DNA from: Belnapia mucosa
Lineage (GTDB): Bacteria > Pseudomonadota > Alphaproteobacteria > Acetobacterales > Acetobacteraceae
Length of the DNA stretch: 64,000 nucleotides
Assembly (NCBI RefSeq): GCF_016775475.1
Contig: NZ_JAEUXJ010000003.1
Span: 357,033-421,032 of the forward strand
Direction: 5' to 3'
The stretch's first letter is position 1, and every line of letters starts with the position of its first letter. A program made the translations under genes and the position numbers. The notes beneath the pieces were generated by a model. That model saw only the letters and a program-made list of their open reading frames with translations. It searched no databases and was not told where the DNA came from. Positions 8,437 through 17,293 of this stretch are shown piece by piece.

Positions 8437-8553
8437 GGCCCATCCCCAGATTCACCGGATGGGGAGCAAGGGGCGGGCCAGCCGATAGGCCCCCGTGACT
8501 CGCTGCCGCTGCGCGGTTAGAAGCCGATGGCCCGACCGGCCGGGGGACCTTGC

Positions 8554-9540
8554 ATGCTGACCACCTATACCGTCGAGGCCGGCCAGCTCGTCGTGCGGGA
8601 GGGGGCCCAGGCCACCGCCACGCTCAGCCGCGCCATCTGGATTGACCTGCTCACCCCAACCCAGGAGGAGGAGCGGGAGGTGCAGGCCGCGCTTCGCCTC
8701 GAGATTCCGACGCGCGAGGAGATGCAGGAGATCGAAAGCTCCTCGCGTCTGTATAAGGAGGAGGAGACGCTCTTCCTCACCGCACCCTTCCTCTATGGCG
8801 TGGAGGGCGGGGAGCTTGGCTCGACCGCCATCACCTTCGTCCTCGGCAATTCGGCGCTGGTCACGGTGCGCTACGCGACGCCGAAGGCCTTCGCGGTCTT
8901 CTCCGCCCGCGCCCAGCGCACGCCGGTCCAGCTTCTGACCACGCCGGACGGGGTGATGCTGCACCTGTTCGAGCAGGTGGTGGATCGGCTGGCCGATATC
9001 CTGGAGCGCATCGCGGCTGAGATGGACCGCGCCAGCCAGGCCGCCTTCCGCACCGCCCGGGCGACGGCGAAGGCGAGCGCCAAGGATGCCGACCTGAAGG
9101 AGGCACTGATCACCCTAGGCCAGGTGGGGGAGGTGACGACGCGGGCGAGCGAGACGCTGCTCGGCCTGTCGCGCATCCTCACCTTCGTCGGCGCGGAGAA
9201 GGCGACCGCGGTCCGGCGCGAGAACCAGGGGCTGATCAAGACGCTGGTGCGGGACGTGCGCTCGCTGGTCGAGCATGCGAATTTCCTGAACAGCAAGGCC
9301 AACTTCCTGCTGGACGCGGTGCTCGGCATCATCAATGTCGAGCAGAACGCGATCATCAAAACCTTCACCGTGGCCTCGGTCGCGCTGATGCCCCCGACGC
9401 TGCTCGCCAGCATCTACGGGATGAATTTCCAGGTGATGCCGGAGCTCAACTGGACCTTCGGCTATCCCATGGCGCTGGGGCTGATGGTGATCTCGGCGGT
9501 GCTGCCGATCCTCTATTTCAAGCGCAAGGGCTGGCTCTGA
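8554..9540 (+). CDS. corA: CorA-family magnesium/divalent cation transporter
   Basis: 328 residues. A long cytoplasmic N-terminal domain with an extended charged helix leads to two C-terminal membrane helices. The selectivity motif YGMN lies at about residues 288-291, followed by the periplasmic loop MPELNW and a basic C-terminus KRKGWL. All are CorA hallmarks, and the protein probably forms a homopentameric Mg2+/Co2+ channel in the inner membrane. ATG 8554 is chosen over ATG 8527 because GGGGGAC lies just upstream and family homology begins there. Magnesium supply is relevant to BChl synthesis, but the location may be coincidental. Confidence 0.9.
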   Translation: MLTTYTVEAGQLVVREGAQATATLSRAIWIDLLTPTQEEEREVQAALRLEIPTREEMQEIESSSRLYKEEETLFLTAPFLYGVEGGELGSTAITFVLGNSALVTVRYATPKAFAVFSARAQRTPVQLLTTPDGVMLHLFEQVVDRLADILERIAAEMDRASQAAFRTARATAKASAKDADLKEALITLGQVGEVTTRASETLLGLSRILTFVGAEKATAVRRENQGLIKTLVRDVRSLVEHANFLNSKANFLLDAVLGIINVEQNAIIKTFTVASVALMPPTLLASIYGMNFQVMPELNWTFGYPMALGLMVISAVLPILYFKRKGWL

Positions 9541-10361
9541 GAGCGCTCCTGCCGGCGGCGCTGCTGCTCGCCGGGCCGGTCCTGGCCGCGGAGCCGCCCT
9601 GCCCCGCCGTCGCGCCGGAAGTCCGCCTGAGCGTCGTCGACCCGGAGCCGGAGATCAGCCGCACCCTTGGCACCGAGGCGCTGCATGCCGAGACGGGCCA
9701 GCCGCGCGACGCGACGCGGCACCACCTGGCGCTCACCACCTCCCGCGTCGAATGGCGGAGCGAGATCGAGACCCGCACCCGCGAGGCGCCGGGCCGGGTC
9801 TGCGCCCGGCCGGCCCGCATCGCCCTCGCCTTGGTGCAGACCGAGCACCGGGTGCGGATCGCCCGCGAGATTCCGGAAGGCGGCTGCCTCTGGCGCGAGG
9901 TGCTGGCGCATGAGCGGCGGCATGTGGCGGTGAACCGGCGCAGCCTGCGCGAGGCGGCCGCGGCGGCGCGGGCGGCGGCGGCGGCCTGGGCGGCGCGGGC
10001 CGAGGGGCATGGCGCCACGCTGGAGGAGGCGATGGCGGGGCTGCGCACCGGCCTCCGCCAGGCGATCGAGCCGGCGCTGGCCGCCATGCGGTCCGGCCGC
10101 GCGACGGCGCATGGGGCGATCGACACCCAGGCCGAATATGAACGGCTGGGCCGCACCTGCCCCGCCGACCAGCAGCGGCTGCGGGAGGCACTGCGGCAGG
10201 CGGCCAGCTTCACGAGATCGTCAGTCGGCCAACAGGCGCAGGAGGCAGGCGTTGCCCCTGCAACCCCTGCCTGGATCGACCCGCCATGCCCTCTCCCGTG
10301 CTCTACCAGCCCGGCTTCGAACAGCCCGCCCCCGACGAGGACGCCACCATCGCCGCGCTGA
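9537..10361 (+). CDS. Secreted HExxH-motif protein with a non-canonical start
   Basis: The open frame begins inside the corA stop region with LRALLPAALLLAGPVLA, a convincing signal peptide, followed by a Cys-containing mature start. No ATG, GTG or TTG exists in this frame until 9828, after the signal peptide. The best start is CTG 9537, overlapping the corA TGA in a 4-nt CTGA arrangement. HERRH (HExxH zinc-protease pattern) occurs in LAHERRHVAVN near residue 125, as in DUF922-like predicted secreted Zn proteases. An Ala-rich helix follows. The last about 25 residues overlap the catalase gene in another frame and look non-conserved. Confidence 0.55.
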   Translation: MRALLPAALLLAGPVLAAEPPCPAVAPEVRLSVVDPEPEISRTLGTEALHAETGQPRDATRHHLALTTSRVEWRSEIETRTREAPGRVCARPARIALALVQTEHRVRIAREIPEGGCLWREVLAHERRHVAVNRRSLREAAAAARAAAAAWAARAEGHGATLEEAMAGLRTGLRQAIEPALAAMRSGRATAHGAIDTQAEYERLGRTCPADQQRLREALRQAASFTRSSVGQQAQEAGVAPATPAWIDPPCPLPCSTSPASNSPPPTRTPPSPR

Positions 10362-11383
10362 TGGAGACCATGCGCGGGATCAGCGAGACGACCTGGAAGG
10401 ATGGCGGCCACGCGCTGCGCAGCGTCCATGCGAAGAGCCACGGCCTGCTGCAAGGCGAGCTGGAGGTGCTGGAGGGGCTGCCGCCCGAGCTGGCTCAGGG
10501 CGCCTTCGCCCGGCCGGCCCGCTACCCGGCGGTGCTGCGCTTTTCGACCGTACCGGGCGACATCCTCGATGACAGCGTCTCAGCGCCGCGCGGCCTCGCC
10601 CTCAAGCTGATCGGGGTGGAGGGGGAGCGGCTGCCCGGCGCGGAGGGCAGCACGACCCAGGACTTCGTCATGGTCGATGCCCCGGCCTTCGCGGCGCCGG
10701 ACCCGAAGGCCTTCCTCGCCAATCTCAAGCTGCTGGCCAAGACCACCGATACGCCGCAGGGCTGGAAAAAGGCGCTCTCGGCCGTGCTGCGCGGGGCGGA
10801 GGCGGTGGCCGAGGGCGTCGGGCACAAGAGCCCGCTGCTCACCACGCTCGGCGGCCATCCGCTGACCCATGTGCTGGGCGAGACCTACTACACCCAGGCG
10901 CCGCTGCTGCACGGGCCCTATATGGCGAAGCTTTCGCTGGCGCCGGTCTCGGAGGGGCTGTTGGCGCTGGTGGGGCGGAAGGTTGCGGTCGGCGGCAAGC
11001 CGGATGCGCTGCGCGAGGCGGTGGTGGAGTATTTCGCCACCCATGGCGGGGAGTGGGAGCTGCGGGTGCAGCTCTGCACCGATATCGCGGCGATGCCGAT
11101 CGAGGATGCCTCGGTCGCCTGGCCGGAGGAGCAAAGCCCCTATCGGGCGGTGGCTCGGCTGAGCGTGCCGGCCCAGCCGGCCTGGACTCCGCGGCGGTCG
11201 GCGGCGGTGGATGACGGGATGGCCTTCAGCCCCTGGAACGGGCTGGCGGCGCATCGGCCGATCGGCGGCGTCATGCGGGCGCGGCGGCCGGCCTATGCGA
11301 TGTCCTCTGCCTTCCGGGGCGAGCGCAATGGCTGCCCGATGCATGAGCCGGCGGCGCTGGAGCCGGGGCGGCTGGCGAGCTGA
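10286..11383 (+). CDS. Catalase family protein (short, SrpA-like)
   Basis: 365 residues against about 480 for monofunctional catalases. Near the N-terminus are RSVHAKSHG (distal His region) and AVLRFSTVPGD, typical of the catalase core. The later region TTQDFVMVDAPAFAAPD matches the 'FP' segment of short catalase-related proteins. No signal peptide is seen. It probably binds heme and handles peroxides or organic hydroperoxides; true catalase activity of the short family is variable. The start lies inside the preceding secreted-protein frame (76-nt overlap). Confidence 0.8.
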   Translation: MPSPVLYQPGFEQPAPDEDATIAALMETMRGISETTWKDGGHALRSVHAKSHGLLQGELEVLEGLPPELAQGAFARPARYPAVLRFSTVPGDILDDSVSAPRGLALKLIGVEGERLPGAEGSTTQDFVMVDAPAFAAPDPKAFLANLKLLAKTTDTPQGWKKALSAVLRGAEAVAEGVGHKSPLLTTLGGHPLTHVLGETYYTQAPLLHGPYMAKLSLAPVSEGLLALVGRKVAVGGKPDALREAVVEYFATHGGEWELRVQLCTDIAAMPIEDASVAWPEEQSPYRAVARLSVPAQPAWTPRRSAAVDDGMAFSPWNGLAAHRPIGGVMRARRPAYAMSSAFRGERNGCPMHEPAALEPGRLAS

Positions 11384-11441
11384 CCCTTGCGCTGCCGCCC
11401 CGGCGCGGCATCCTGCAGGCAGCTCCGAGGGAGGATTCCGC

Positions 11442-12407
11442 TTGCCTGCAACCCATCACATCGAGCCGGCGCTCGAGAATATCCGCTGGGGCGGGTTCGA
11501 TGCCGCCTTCCCGGCGGTGAAGACCGTCGATCCCGGCGATCTCGTCATCCTTGAATGCGTTTCGGGCGCCCCTGATGTGATGCCGCCGACGGCGGGTGGT
11601 CTCTCAGTGCCGGAACGCCTCGCCGCGATCCATGCGGCGAAGCCGCCGCGGCATGGGCCGCATATCCTCACCGGCCCCGTTGCGGTGCGTGGGGCGGAGC
11701 CGGGGGATTGCCTCCGCGTCGATATCGAGCGGATCGATCTCGGCTGCGACTGGGGCTTCTGCGCTTTCCGCCCGCTGGCCGGCACGCTGCCGGAGGACTT
11801 CCCCTACAAGCGCGTGCTGCACATTCCGGTCGACAAGCAGGCGATGACCTGCACCGTGCCGGTCGGGCCGGGGATCAAGATCCCGCTCGCGCCCTTCTTC
11901 GGCGTGATGGGCGTCGCCGGGCCGGAAGAATGGGGCACCATCTCCACCAAGGAACCGCGCGCGCATGGCGGCAACCTCGACAACAAGGAGCTGGTGGCGG
12001 GGACGACGCTCTACCTGCCGGTCTTCGTGCCTGGCGCCAATTTCTCGGCCGGCGACGGGCATGGCGTGCAGGGCGATGGCGAGGTCTGCATCAATGCGCT
12101 GGAGATCTGCCTGACCGGGCATTTTCGGCTGGGGCTGGAGAAGGGCGGCGGAGCGAAGGATCCGGTGCTGCGCTTCCCCCGTGCCGAAACCCCGACCCAC
12201 TACATCAGCATGGGCATGCATGAGGATCTCGACCTCGCCATGAAGCAGGCGCTGCGGGAGATGATCGCCTTTATCGTCTCGCGCACCAACCTCTCGGCGG
12301 CGGATGCCTATCAGCTCTGCTCGCTCGCGGTCGATTTCCACGTGACGCAGACCGTGAACGGCGAGAAGGGCGTGCATGGGATGCTGAAGAAGGGGCTGTT
12401 GTTCTGA
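11442..12407 (+). CDS. Acetamidase/formamidase family protein
   Basis: 321 residues from TTG 11442, preceded by GAGGGAGGA at 7-nt spacing; a longer upstream reading lacks homology. Family features include TVDPGDLVILECVSGAPD, HILTGPVAVRGAEPGD, GNLDNKELVAGTTLYLPV and GDGHGVQGDGEVC. The family hydrolyses short amides to ammonia and carboxylate using a Zn/Ca-type site. It is monocistronic, convergent with the SDR pair (1 nt between stops). The substrate is not determinable. Confidence 0.88.
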   Translation: MPATHHIEPALENIRWGGFDAAFPAVKTVDPGDLVILECVSGAPDVMPPTAGGLSVPERLAAIHAAKPPRHGPHILTGPVAVRGAEPGDCLRVDIERIDLGCDWGFCAFRPLAGTLPEDFPYKRVLHIPVDKQAMTCTVPVGPGIKIPLAPFFGVMGVAGPEEWGTISTKEPRAHGGNLDNKELVAGTTLYLPVFVPGANFSAGDGHGVQGDGEVCINALEICLTGHFRLGLEKGGGAKDPVLRFPRAETPTHYISMGMHEDLDLAMKQALREMIAFIVSRTNLSAADAYQLCSLAVDFHVTQTVNGEKGVHGMLKKGLLF

Positions 12408-12408
12408 T

Positions 12409-13254
12409 TCAGCCGCCTTTCACGAAGGCGGCGAAGGCCTCGGCATAGTCCGGGTGCCAGCGCGACAGCGGCGGACGGTTCTCGACGATATCGCCCGCCG
12501 ACCAGAGGATGCGACGCTCGTCCAGCGCCCGCGGCACGTCGTTGTCCGGGCACAGGATGTAGAAGTCGCCGGCCGCCAGCCGCTCCAGCATGAAGTCCAC
12601 CGTCTGCTCCGGCGTCCAGGCGGCGGCGGGCTTCTCGGCGCGGCCCTTGGCGGTGAGGTCGGTGAAGACGAAGCCGGGGATCAGCAGATGCGCGCTGATC
12701 CTGCAGCCTTCGGTGTTGCGCAGCTCGTGCTGCAACGCCTCGGTAAAGGCGCGGACGCCGGCTTTCGCCACATTATAGGCGGGGTCGCCGGGCGGCGTCG
12801 TGATGCCCTGCTTCGAGCCGGTATTGATGACGAGTCCGGGGCGGCCACGGGCGATCATCCCGGGGACGAAGGTCTGGCTGCCATGGATAATGCCCCAGAG
12901 ATTGGTCTGCAGGATGCGCGGCCAGGCGCCCGGCGGGCCGAAAATGGTGCTGCCGGGCTGAATGCCGGCATTGTTCATCAGCACATCGGTGCCGCCGAAG
13001 CGCTCGCGCACCGCCGCCTCCAGCCCCGCAACCTGGGCGGGGTCGCCGACATCCGTCGCCCGGATCATCACCTCGGCGCCCGGGGCGGCGGACCTGATCG
13101 CCGCCGCCGCCGCATCCATCCGGTCCTCGCCGAGATCGGCGAGGACGATGCGAAGCCCGGCCTCGGCGAAGCGCGTCGCCGCCGCGAGGCCGATGCCCGC
13201 GGCGCCGCCGGTCACGACGGCGACGGCGCCCGGGACAAGGGCCGGATGCGGCAT
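12409..13254 (-). CDS. SDR family oxidoreductase
   Basis: 281 residues of classical short-chain dehydrogenase. The cofactor motif TGGAAGIG lies near residues 15-22, NNAG near 92, and the catalytic Y-x3-K is YNVAKAG near 158. Its start overlaps the stop of the second SDR gene by 1 nt (TGATG), so the two are coupled. Substrate unknown. Confidence 0.88.
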   Translation of the reverse strand: MPHPALVPGAVAVVTGGAAGIGLAAATRFAEAGLRIVLADLGEDRMDAAAAAIRSAAPGAEVMIRATDVGDPAQVAGLEAAVRERFGGTDVLMNNAGIQPGSTIFGPPGAWPRILQTNLWGIIHGSQTFVPGMIARGRPGLVINTGSKQGITTPPGDPAYNVAKAGVRAFTEALQHELRNTEGCRISAHLLIPGFVFTDLTAKGRAEKPAAAWTPEQTVDFMLERLAAGDFYILCPDNDVPRALDERRILWSAGDIVENRPPLSRWHPDYAEAFAAFVKGG

Positions 13255-14360
13255 CAGAAGAAGCCGCCGACCCGGTGCTGGGCCTCGCGCGCCAGGCGCC
13301 GCACCGGCCGCTGGCCCGGCACCAGCACGCGGCCAGCGCCCAGCCGCCGCGCCGCGGTGGCGCCGAAGACCAGCGCGCCGAGCCCGACGATCGCCGCAGC
13401 CGTCACCGCCGGGTGGAGCTGCGCCTCGAGGAAGAGGCTCGTCTTCCGCAGTGGCGCCACCGGGCGCGTCAGGCTCTTCTCGGTGCCATCCTCGCGTGGC
13501 TGATGCAGGTTGTCGGCGCGGGCCGCGCTCGGCCGCTTGTCGCTGACCTGCATCGGATAGCCGATCGCCTCCATCACCAGGTCGGTGGTGCGGGGGAAGA
13601 GCGCGCCCATCAGCGCGATGGCATGGCCGCCGAAGCCCACCACGATCTCCCGCTTGCGATGCGCGCAGGCATGCAGGATGGCGCGGGCGACGAGACGCGG
13701 GTCATAGGCCGGCGGCGGCACGCGGACGCCGGGGCTGTCGAGGTAGTTGCGCGCATGTTCCTGGAAGGCGGTCTCGATGCCCGAGGGCTTGATGAGCGTG
13801 ACGCTGATCGGCGCGCCGCTCCGCTCCAGCTCCATCCGCAGCGCGTCGGTGAAGGCGCGGACGGCATGCTTGGTGGCGGAATAGGGGCCCTGCAGCATCA
13901 TCGCCCTGTCGGACAGCACGCTGCCGATATTGATGATGGCGCCACCGCCACGCTGGCGCAGGGCGCGGGCGGCGATGGTGCTGCCATGCACGACGCCCCA
14001 GTAATTCGTCTCGAACAGCCGGTGGTGATCGGCCAGCGGCAGCTTCTCGATCTCGCCATAGATCGAGGTGCCGGCATCGTTCACCCAGGAATCGAAGCCG
14101 CCGAAGACGGTCTGCACCTTGCGCGCGGCCGCTTCCAGCTCCTCCAGCTTGCCGACATCGGCCACCGCGTAATCGGCACGGGCGCCGCGGTTGCGGAGGT
14201 CCTGGACGATCGTCTCCAGCGCCTCGCCATTGCGCGCGATGAGGAAGACCCGAGCGCCAGCCTCGGCCGCCGAACGGGCGGTGGCAAGGCCGATGCCGGA
14301 GCTGGCGCCGGTGATGACGATGGTCTGCTGGTTGAGCGGCTTCAGCCGGATTTGCGGCAT
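13254..14360 (-). CDS. SDR family oxidoreductase with C-terminal membrane segment
   Basis: 368 residues from ATG 14360; an upstream extension in the frame is non-homologous. TGASSGIG near residue 17, VNDAG near 93 (Asn-Asp instead of the usual Asn-Asn) and YSATKHA near 157 define an SDR. After about residue 260 it carries an extra region ending in a hydrophobic stretch AAAIVGLGALVFGATAA, a probable membrane anchor. First gene of a two-gene SDR unit. Likely acts on a lipophilic or polyketide-like substrate, but nothing in the sequence fixes this. Confidence 0.85.
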   Translation of the reverse strand: MPQIRLKPLNQQTIVITGASSGIGLATARSAAEAGARVFLIARNGEALETIVQDLRNRGARADYAVADVGKLEELEAAARKVQTVFGGFDSWVNDAGTSIYGEIEKLPLADHHRLFETNYWGVVHGSTIAARALRQRGGGAIINIGSVLSDRAMMLQGPYSATKHAVRAFTDALRMELERSGAPISVTLIKPSGIETAFQEHARNYLDSPGVRVPPPAYDPRLVARAILHACAHRKREIVVGFGGHAIALMGALFPRTTDLVMEAIGYPMQVSDKRPSAARADNLHQPREDGTEKSLTRPVAPLRKTSLFLEAQLHPAVTAAAIVGLGALVFGATAARRLGAGRVLVPGQRPVRRLAREAQHRVGGFF

Positions 14361-14425
14361 GGGGAACCTCGGGGGATGTGGGGAAGGTGCGGGGTCAACC
14401 GCCCTCCCCTGTCCCGGGTTCCCGG

Positions 14426-15157
14426 TTACACCGTGAGCGTACCGGCCTTCGCCGCCGCATAGCGGGTGGCGACCTTCTCCCAATCGACCACATTCCACCA
14501 AGCTTCCAGATAGGCCGGGCGGCGGTTCTGGTATTTCAGGTAATAGGCGTGTTCCCAGACATCGTTGCCGAACAGCACCCGCCCGCCATCCATCAGCGGC
14601 GTGTCCTGGTTGGGGCGGCTGGCCAGGGCCAGCTTGCCGGCGCGGTCCACCGTGACGAAGACCCAGCCGGAGCCGAAGACGCGGGCGCCGGCGCCGTTGA
14701 AATCCGCCTTCAGCTTGTCGAGCCCGCCGAGGTCGCGGGTGACCGCCTCGGCCAGCTCGCCGGAGGGGGTGCCGCCCTTCCCGCCCATCACGCCCCAGAA
14801 CATCGTGTGGTTGGCGTGTCCCCCACCATTGTTGCGGAGCGCGGTGCGGATCGCCTCCGGCATCTCGCCCAGCTTGGCCAGGATCTGCTCGATCGGCATG
14901 GCGGCAACCTGGGAGTGGTCCTTCACCGCGGCATTCAGGTTGGCGACATAGGCCGCGTGGTGCCGGCCATGGTGGATCTCCATGGTCTGGGCATCGATAT
15001 GCGGCTCATTGGCATTCGGCGCATAGGGCAGCGCCGGCAGGGTGAAGGGGCCGGATGGCGGTGGGGCGGCCTGGCCCCAGGCACGTGGGGTGGCGAAGAC
15101 GGCCGCCAGGGCGGCGCCTCCGAACAGCGCGGTGCGGCGGCTCATTGGCATGGGCAT
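14426..15157 (-). CDS. Tat-exported Fe/Mn superoxide dismutase
   Basis: 243 residues. The N-terminus has a twin-arginine signal (MSRRTALFGGAALAA) ending near residue 32. The SOD core follows: HHGRHHAAYV (first ligand His), GGHANHTMFW (second), and DVWEHAYYLKYQNRRPAYL with the Asp and His ligands. The export signal implies a periplasmic or membrane-associated enzyme, unlike the usual cytosolic SodB/SodA. GGGAGGG precedes ATG 15157. Metal choice (Fe or Mn) cannot be decided from the sequence. Confidence 0.9.
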   Translation of the reverse strand: MPMPMSRRTALFGGAALAAVFATPRAWGQAAPPPSGPFTLPALPYAPNANEPHIDAQTMEIHHGRHHAAYVANLNAAVKDHSQVAAMPIEQILAKLGEMPEAIRTALRNNGGGHANHTMFWGVMGGKGGTPSGELAEAVTRDLGGLDKLKADFNGAGARVFGSGWVFVTVDRAGKLALASRPNQDTPLMDGGRVLFGNDVWEHAYYLKYQNRRPAYLEAWWNVVDWEKVATRYAAAKAGTLTV

Positions 15158-15218
15158 CGGCAGTCCCTCCCTCTCTCGTTGCAGGGCTGAGATGGGGCCG
15201 CGCGGCGCGGCGCCAAGC

Positions 15219-16289
15219 TCAGCGCAGCGCACGATAGGCGAAAGCGGCATAGGGGTCCCAGGCCACCGAGGCCGGGCCGCCCGGGACCGGGTTACGGCTG
15301 CCGGGCGGCCGGCGGGACACCAGCATCCCGCCCTCGCCCAGCTCCAGCAGCAGCCGCACATGGTCGCCGAGGAAGACCGTGTCGCGCAGCGCTGCGGGCA
15401 GCGCGCCCTCGCCCATCTCCTCGGCCGGCAGGGCGGCGACGGCGACGCGTTCAGGCCGCACCGCGACGATGCAGCGGCTGCCCGGCCCCCCGGCATCGGC
15501 GACCCGCGCCTCCACCACCGGCCCGCAATCGAGCCGGACGGCGCATTCCGTCTCCTCCCGCCATTCCACCGTGCCGGGCAGGCGGTTGTTCTCGCCGAGG
15601 AGGCCGGCGACGAAGGCGGTGGCCGGCTCCTCGTACAGCAGCCGGGGCGGGGCGCATTGCGCGATCTCCCCGTCCTCGATCACCGCGACGCGGTCGGCCA
15701 GCGCCATCGCCTCCTCTCCCTCCCGCGTCGCCAGCAGGACCGAGAGGTCGAGGCGGCGGAACAGCCGGCGCAGCTCGAAGCCGAGCGCCCGGCGCGGCGC
15801 GGGGTCGAGCCCGACCAGCGGATCATCCAGCAGCAGCACCGGCTGTTCCGGCGCGAGCGCCCGGGCGAAGGCCAGGCGGCAGCGCGCCGCGGGGCCGAGC
15901 TGGGCCACCGGCTTCCCCTCCTGCCCATCGAGGCCGAGCGCGGTCAGGGCGCGAGCGATGCGGGCCGGGCGGTCGCGCGCCGGGACGTCGTAGGCGGGCA
16001 GCATCGCGCCCGCCACCTCCTGCACGCTGCGCCTCTCCGGCAATAAGGGATCGAGCAGCGAGAGGCCGCGCCGCGGCGGCGAGAGCGGGGCGAGGTCGCG
16101 GCCGGCGAGCAGCAGGCGCCCGGCATCCGGCCGGTCGAGCCCCGCCACCAGGCGCAGCAGCGCGGTCTTGCCGGCCCCGCCCGGGGCGAGCACGGCCAGC
16201 ACTTCGCCGCGCACGAGATCGAGATCGATCCCCCGCAGCCCGGCGGCAGCCCGCCGCACCCCCTCGCAACGCAGCAGCGGCGCGTCCAT
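15219..16289 (-). CDS. ABC transporter ATP-binding protein with degenerate motifs
   Basis: 356 residues arranged like PotA/UgpC-type ATPases: an NBD of about 230 residues, then a TOBE-like beta domain. Walker A (GGAGKT, residues 37-42) is intact. The signature LSGGQ is replaced by LGPAA, Walker B reads LLLDDP instead of LLLDEP, and the switch histidine region reads ATREGEEA with Arg for His. No permease or binding-protein genes flank it. It may be weakly active or regulatory. Upstream of the SOD gene on the same strand (61-nt gap). Confidence 0.8.
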   Translation of the reverse strand: MDAPLLRCEGVRRAAAGLRGIDLDLVRGEVLAVLAPGGAGKTALLRLVAGLDRPDAGRLLLAGRDLAPLSPPRRGLSLLDPLLPERRSVQEVAGAMLPAYDVPARDRPARIARALTALGLDGQEGKPVAQLGPAARCRLAFARALAPEQPVLLLDDPLVGLDPAPRRALGFELRRLFRRLDLSVLLATREGEEAMALADRVAVIEDGEIAQCAPPRLLYEEPATAFVAGLLGENNRLPGTVEWREETECAVRLDCGPVVEARVADAGGPGSRCIVAVRPERVAVAALPAEEMGEGALPAALRDTVFLGDHVRLLLELGEGGMLVSRRPPGSRNPVPGGPASVAWDPYAAFAYRALR

Positions 16290-16395
16290 CTGCCTCCCTC
16301 CCCCGGCATCGTTTCCCTGTCAACGCCGGGGGAGGAACCCGCAGCGCCCAGGCCGCGTTGCAGCGCCAAGTTTCCACCCCGCAAGGAGCGATAGC

Positions 16396-16743
16396 ATGTC
16401 CGCTGCCAATGACTTCTCCAACGACGCCCGCCGCCTGAAGGATCAGGCCGCGGCCTCGACCGATCGCGTGGCGACGGACGCGCAGGAGGAGCTGGCGAAG
16501 CTCCGCGCCCAGGTCGAGCGCCTGATGCAGGAGCGTGTGACCCCGGCCCTCGCCGGCGCCGCCGACCAGGTGCAGGACTACGCCACCCGCGCCCGCGAGG
16601 CGGTCGAGGACCGGGCCGATGCGCTGTCTGACACGGTGCGTGAGCGCCCGCTGGTGGCGATCGGCGTCGCGGCCCTCGGCGGCTACCTGATCGGCCGGCT
16701 GATGGGCGGCAATACCTACGTCTATCCGCGCGACAGGCACTAA
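16396..16743 (+). CDS. DUF883 family (YqjD/ElaB-like) membrane-anchored protein
   Basis: 115 residues. A long amphipathic, Ala/Glu/Arg-rich helix precedes a C-terminal glycine-rich membrane anchor RPLVAIGVAALGGYLIGRLM, the layout of ElaB/YqjD proteins. In E. coli these are stationary-phase inner-membrane proteins that associate with ribosomes. AAGGAG precedes ATG 16396. It is followed 6 nt later by a holin-like membrane protein gene, as in the yqjD-yqjE pairing. Confidence 0.85.
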   Translation: MSAANDFSNDARRLKDQAAASTDRVATDAQEELAKLRAQVERLMQERVTPALAGAADQVQDYATRAREAVEDRADALSDTVRERPLVAIGVAALGGYLIGRLMGGNTYVYPRDRH

Positions 16744-16749
16744 GCCGCC

Positions 16750-17184
16750 ATGCGCATGATCAGCCTTCTGCGCCTGGCGGCGCAGGCCGAGGCGCTGCGG
16801 TGGAAGCGCACCGGCCGGGGCGTCGCCATCCAGGCGGCGCTGGGGGCGGGGGCGGCGGTCTTCGGGCTGATGCTCCTGATCATGCTGCATGTCGCCGCGC
16901 TGATCTGGCTCGCCCAGGGCCGCAACGGCGCGGTGGCGGCCCTGATCGTCGCCGCCGTCGATCTGGTGATCGCCGCGGTGCTGGGCTGGCTCGCCGCCCG
17001 GCATGCCGAGGACCCGATCCAGGTCGAGGCGCAGCGGGTGCGCGACGACGCGCTGAAGCAGGTGGGCGACACCGCCTCCCGCGCGATGATGCTGGCGCCG
17101 CTGCTGCGGAGCCGGAATACTAAGAAAGGGCTGATCGGTGCCGCCGTGACGGCGGCGGTGATCGGCTTCATCGCCAAGCGCTGA
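16750..17184 (+). CDS. YqjE/phage-holin-3-like membrane protein
   Basis: 144 residues with two hydrophobic helices (about residues 26-52 and 60-82) and an amphipathic C-terminal part ending in a third weak hydrophobic segment and basic FIAKR. The arrangement is that of the putative actinobacterial holin-X/YqjE family, which is usually encoded next to a DUF883 gene, as here. It is probably an envelope stress protein rather than a true holin; no other phage genes are present. Confidence 0.7.
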   Translation: MRMISLLRLAAQAEALRWKRTGRGVAIQAALGAGAAVFGLMLLIMLHVAALIWLAQGRNGAVAALIVAAVDLVIAAVLGWLAARHAEDPIQVEAQRVRDDALKQVGDTASRAMMLAPLLRSRNTKKGLIGAAVTAAVIGFIAKR

Positions 17185-17191
17185 CGGATCG

Positions 17192-17217
17192 GCGACCGGG
17201 CCTCATGGTCCGGTCGC
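17192..17217. other. GC-rich hairpin after the holin-like gene
   Basis: A perfect 8-bp inverted repeat (GCGACCGG/CCGGTCGC, 10-nt loop) begins 8 nt after the preceding stop. There is no T-run, so it is at best a weak terminator or an mRNA 3' stabiliser. Confidence 0.4.
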
Positions 17218-17293
17218 TGCGCAGCCGGTCACGTCACGATCCCGGGCGGTGCTGGCGCGTTGGGCCAGCGGATCGCTGCGAGGGGATGCCGGC

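Noticed and set aside
8527..8553. Longer corA start at ATG 8527
   Set aside because: The additional nine residues are not conserved and the GGGGGAC ribosome site serves ATG 8554.
16750..17184. Prophage holin
   Set aside because: No other phage genes nearby; pairing with a DUF883 gene fits the chromosomal YqjD/YqjE pair better.
17192..17217. Rho-independent terminator after the holin-like gene
   Set aside because: Good stem but no T-run; recorded only as a hairpin.
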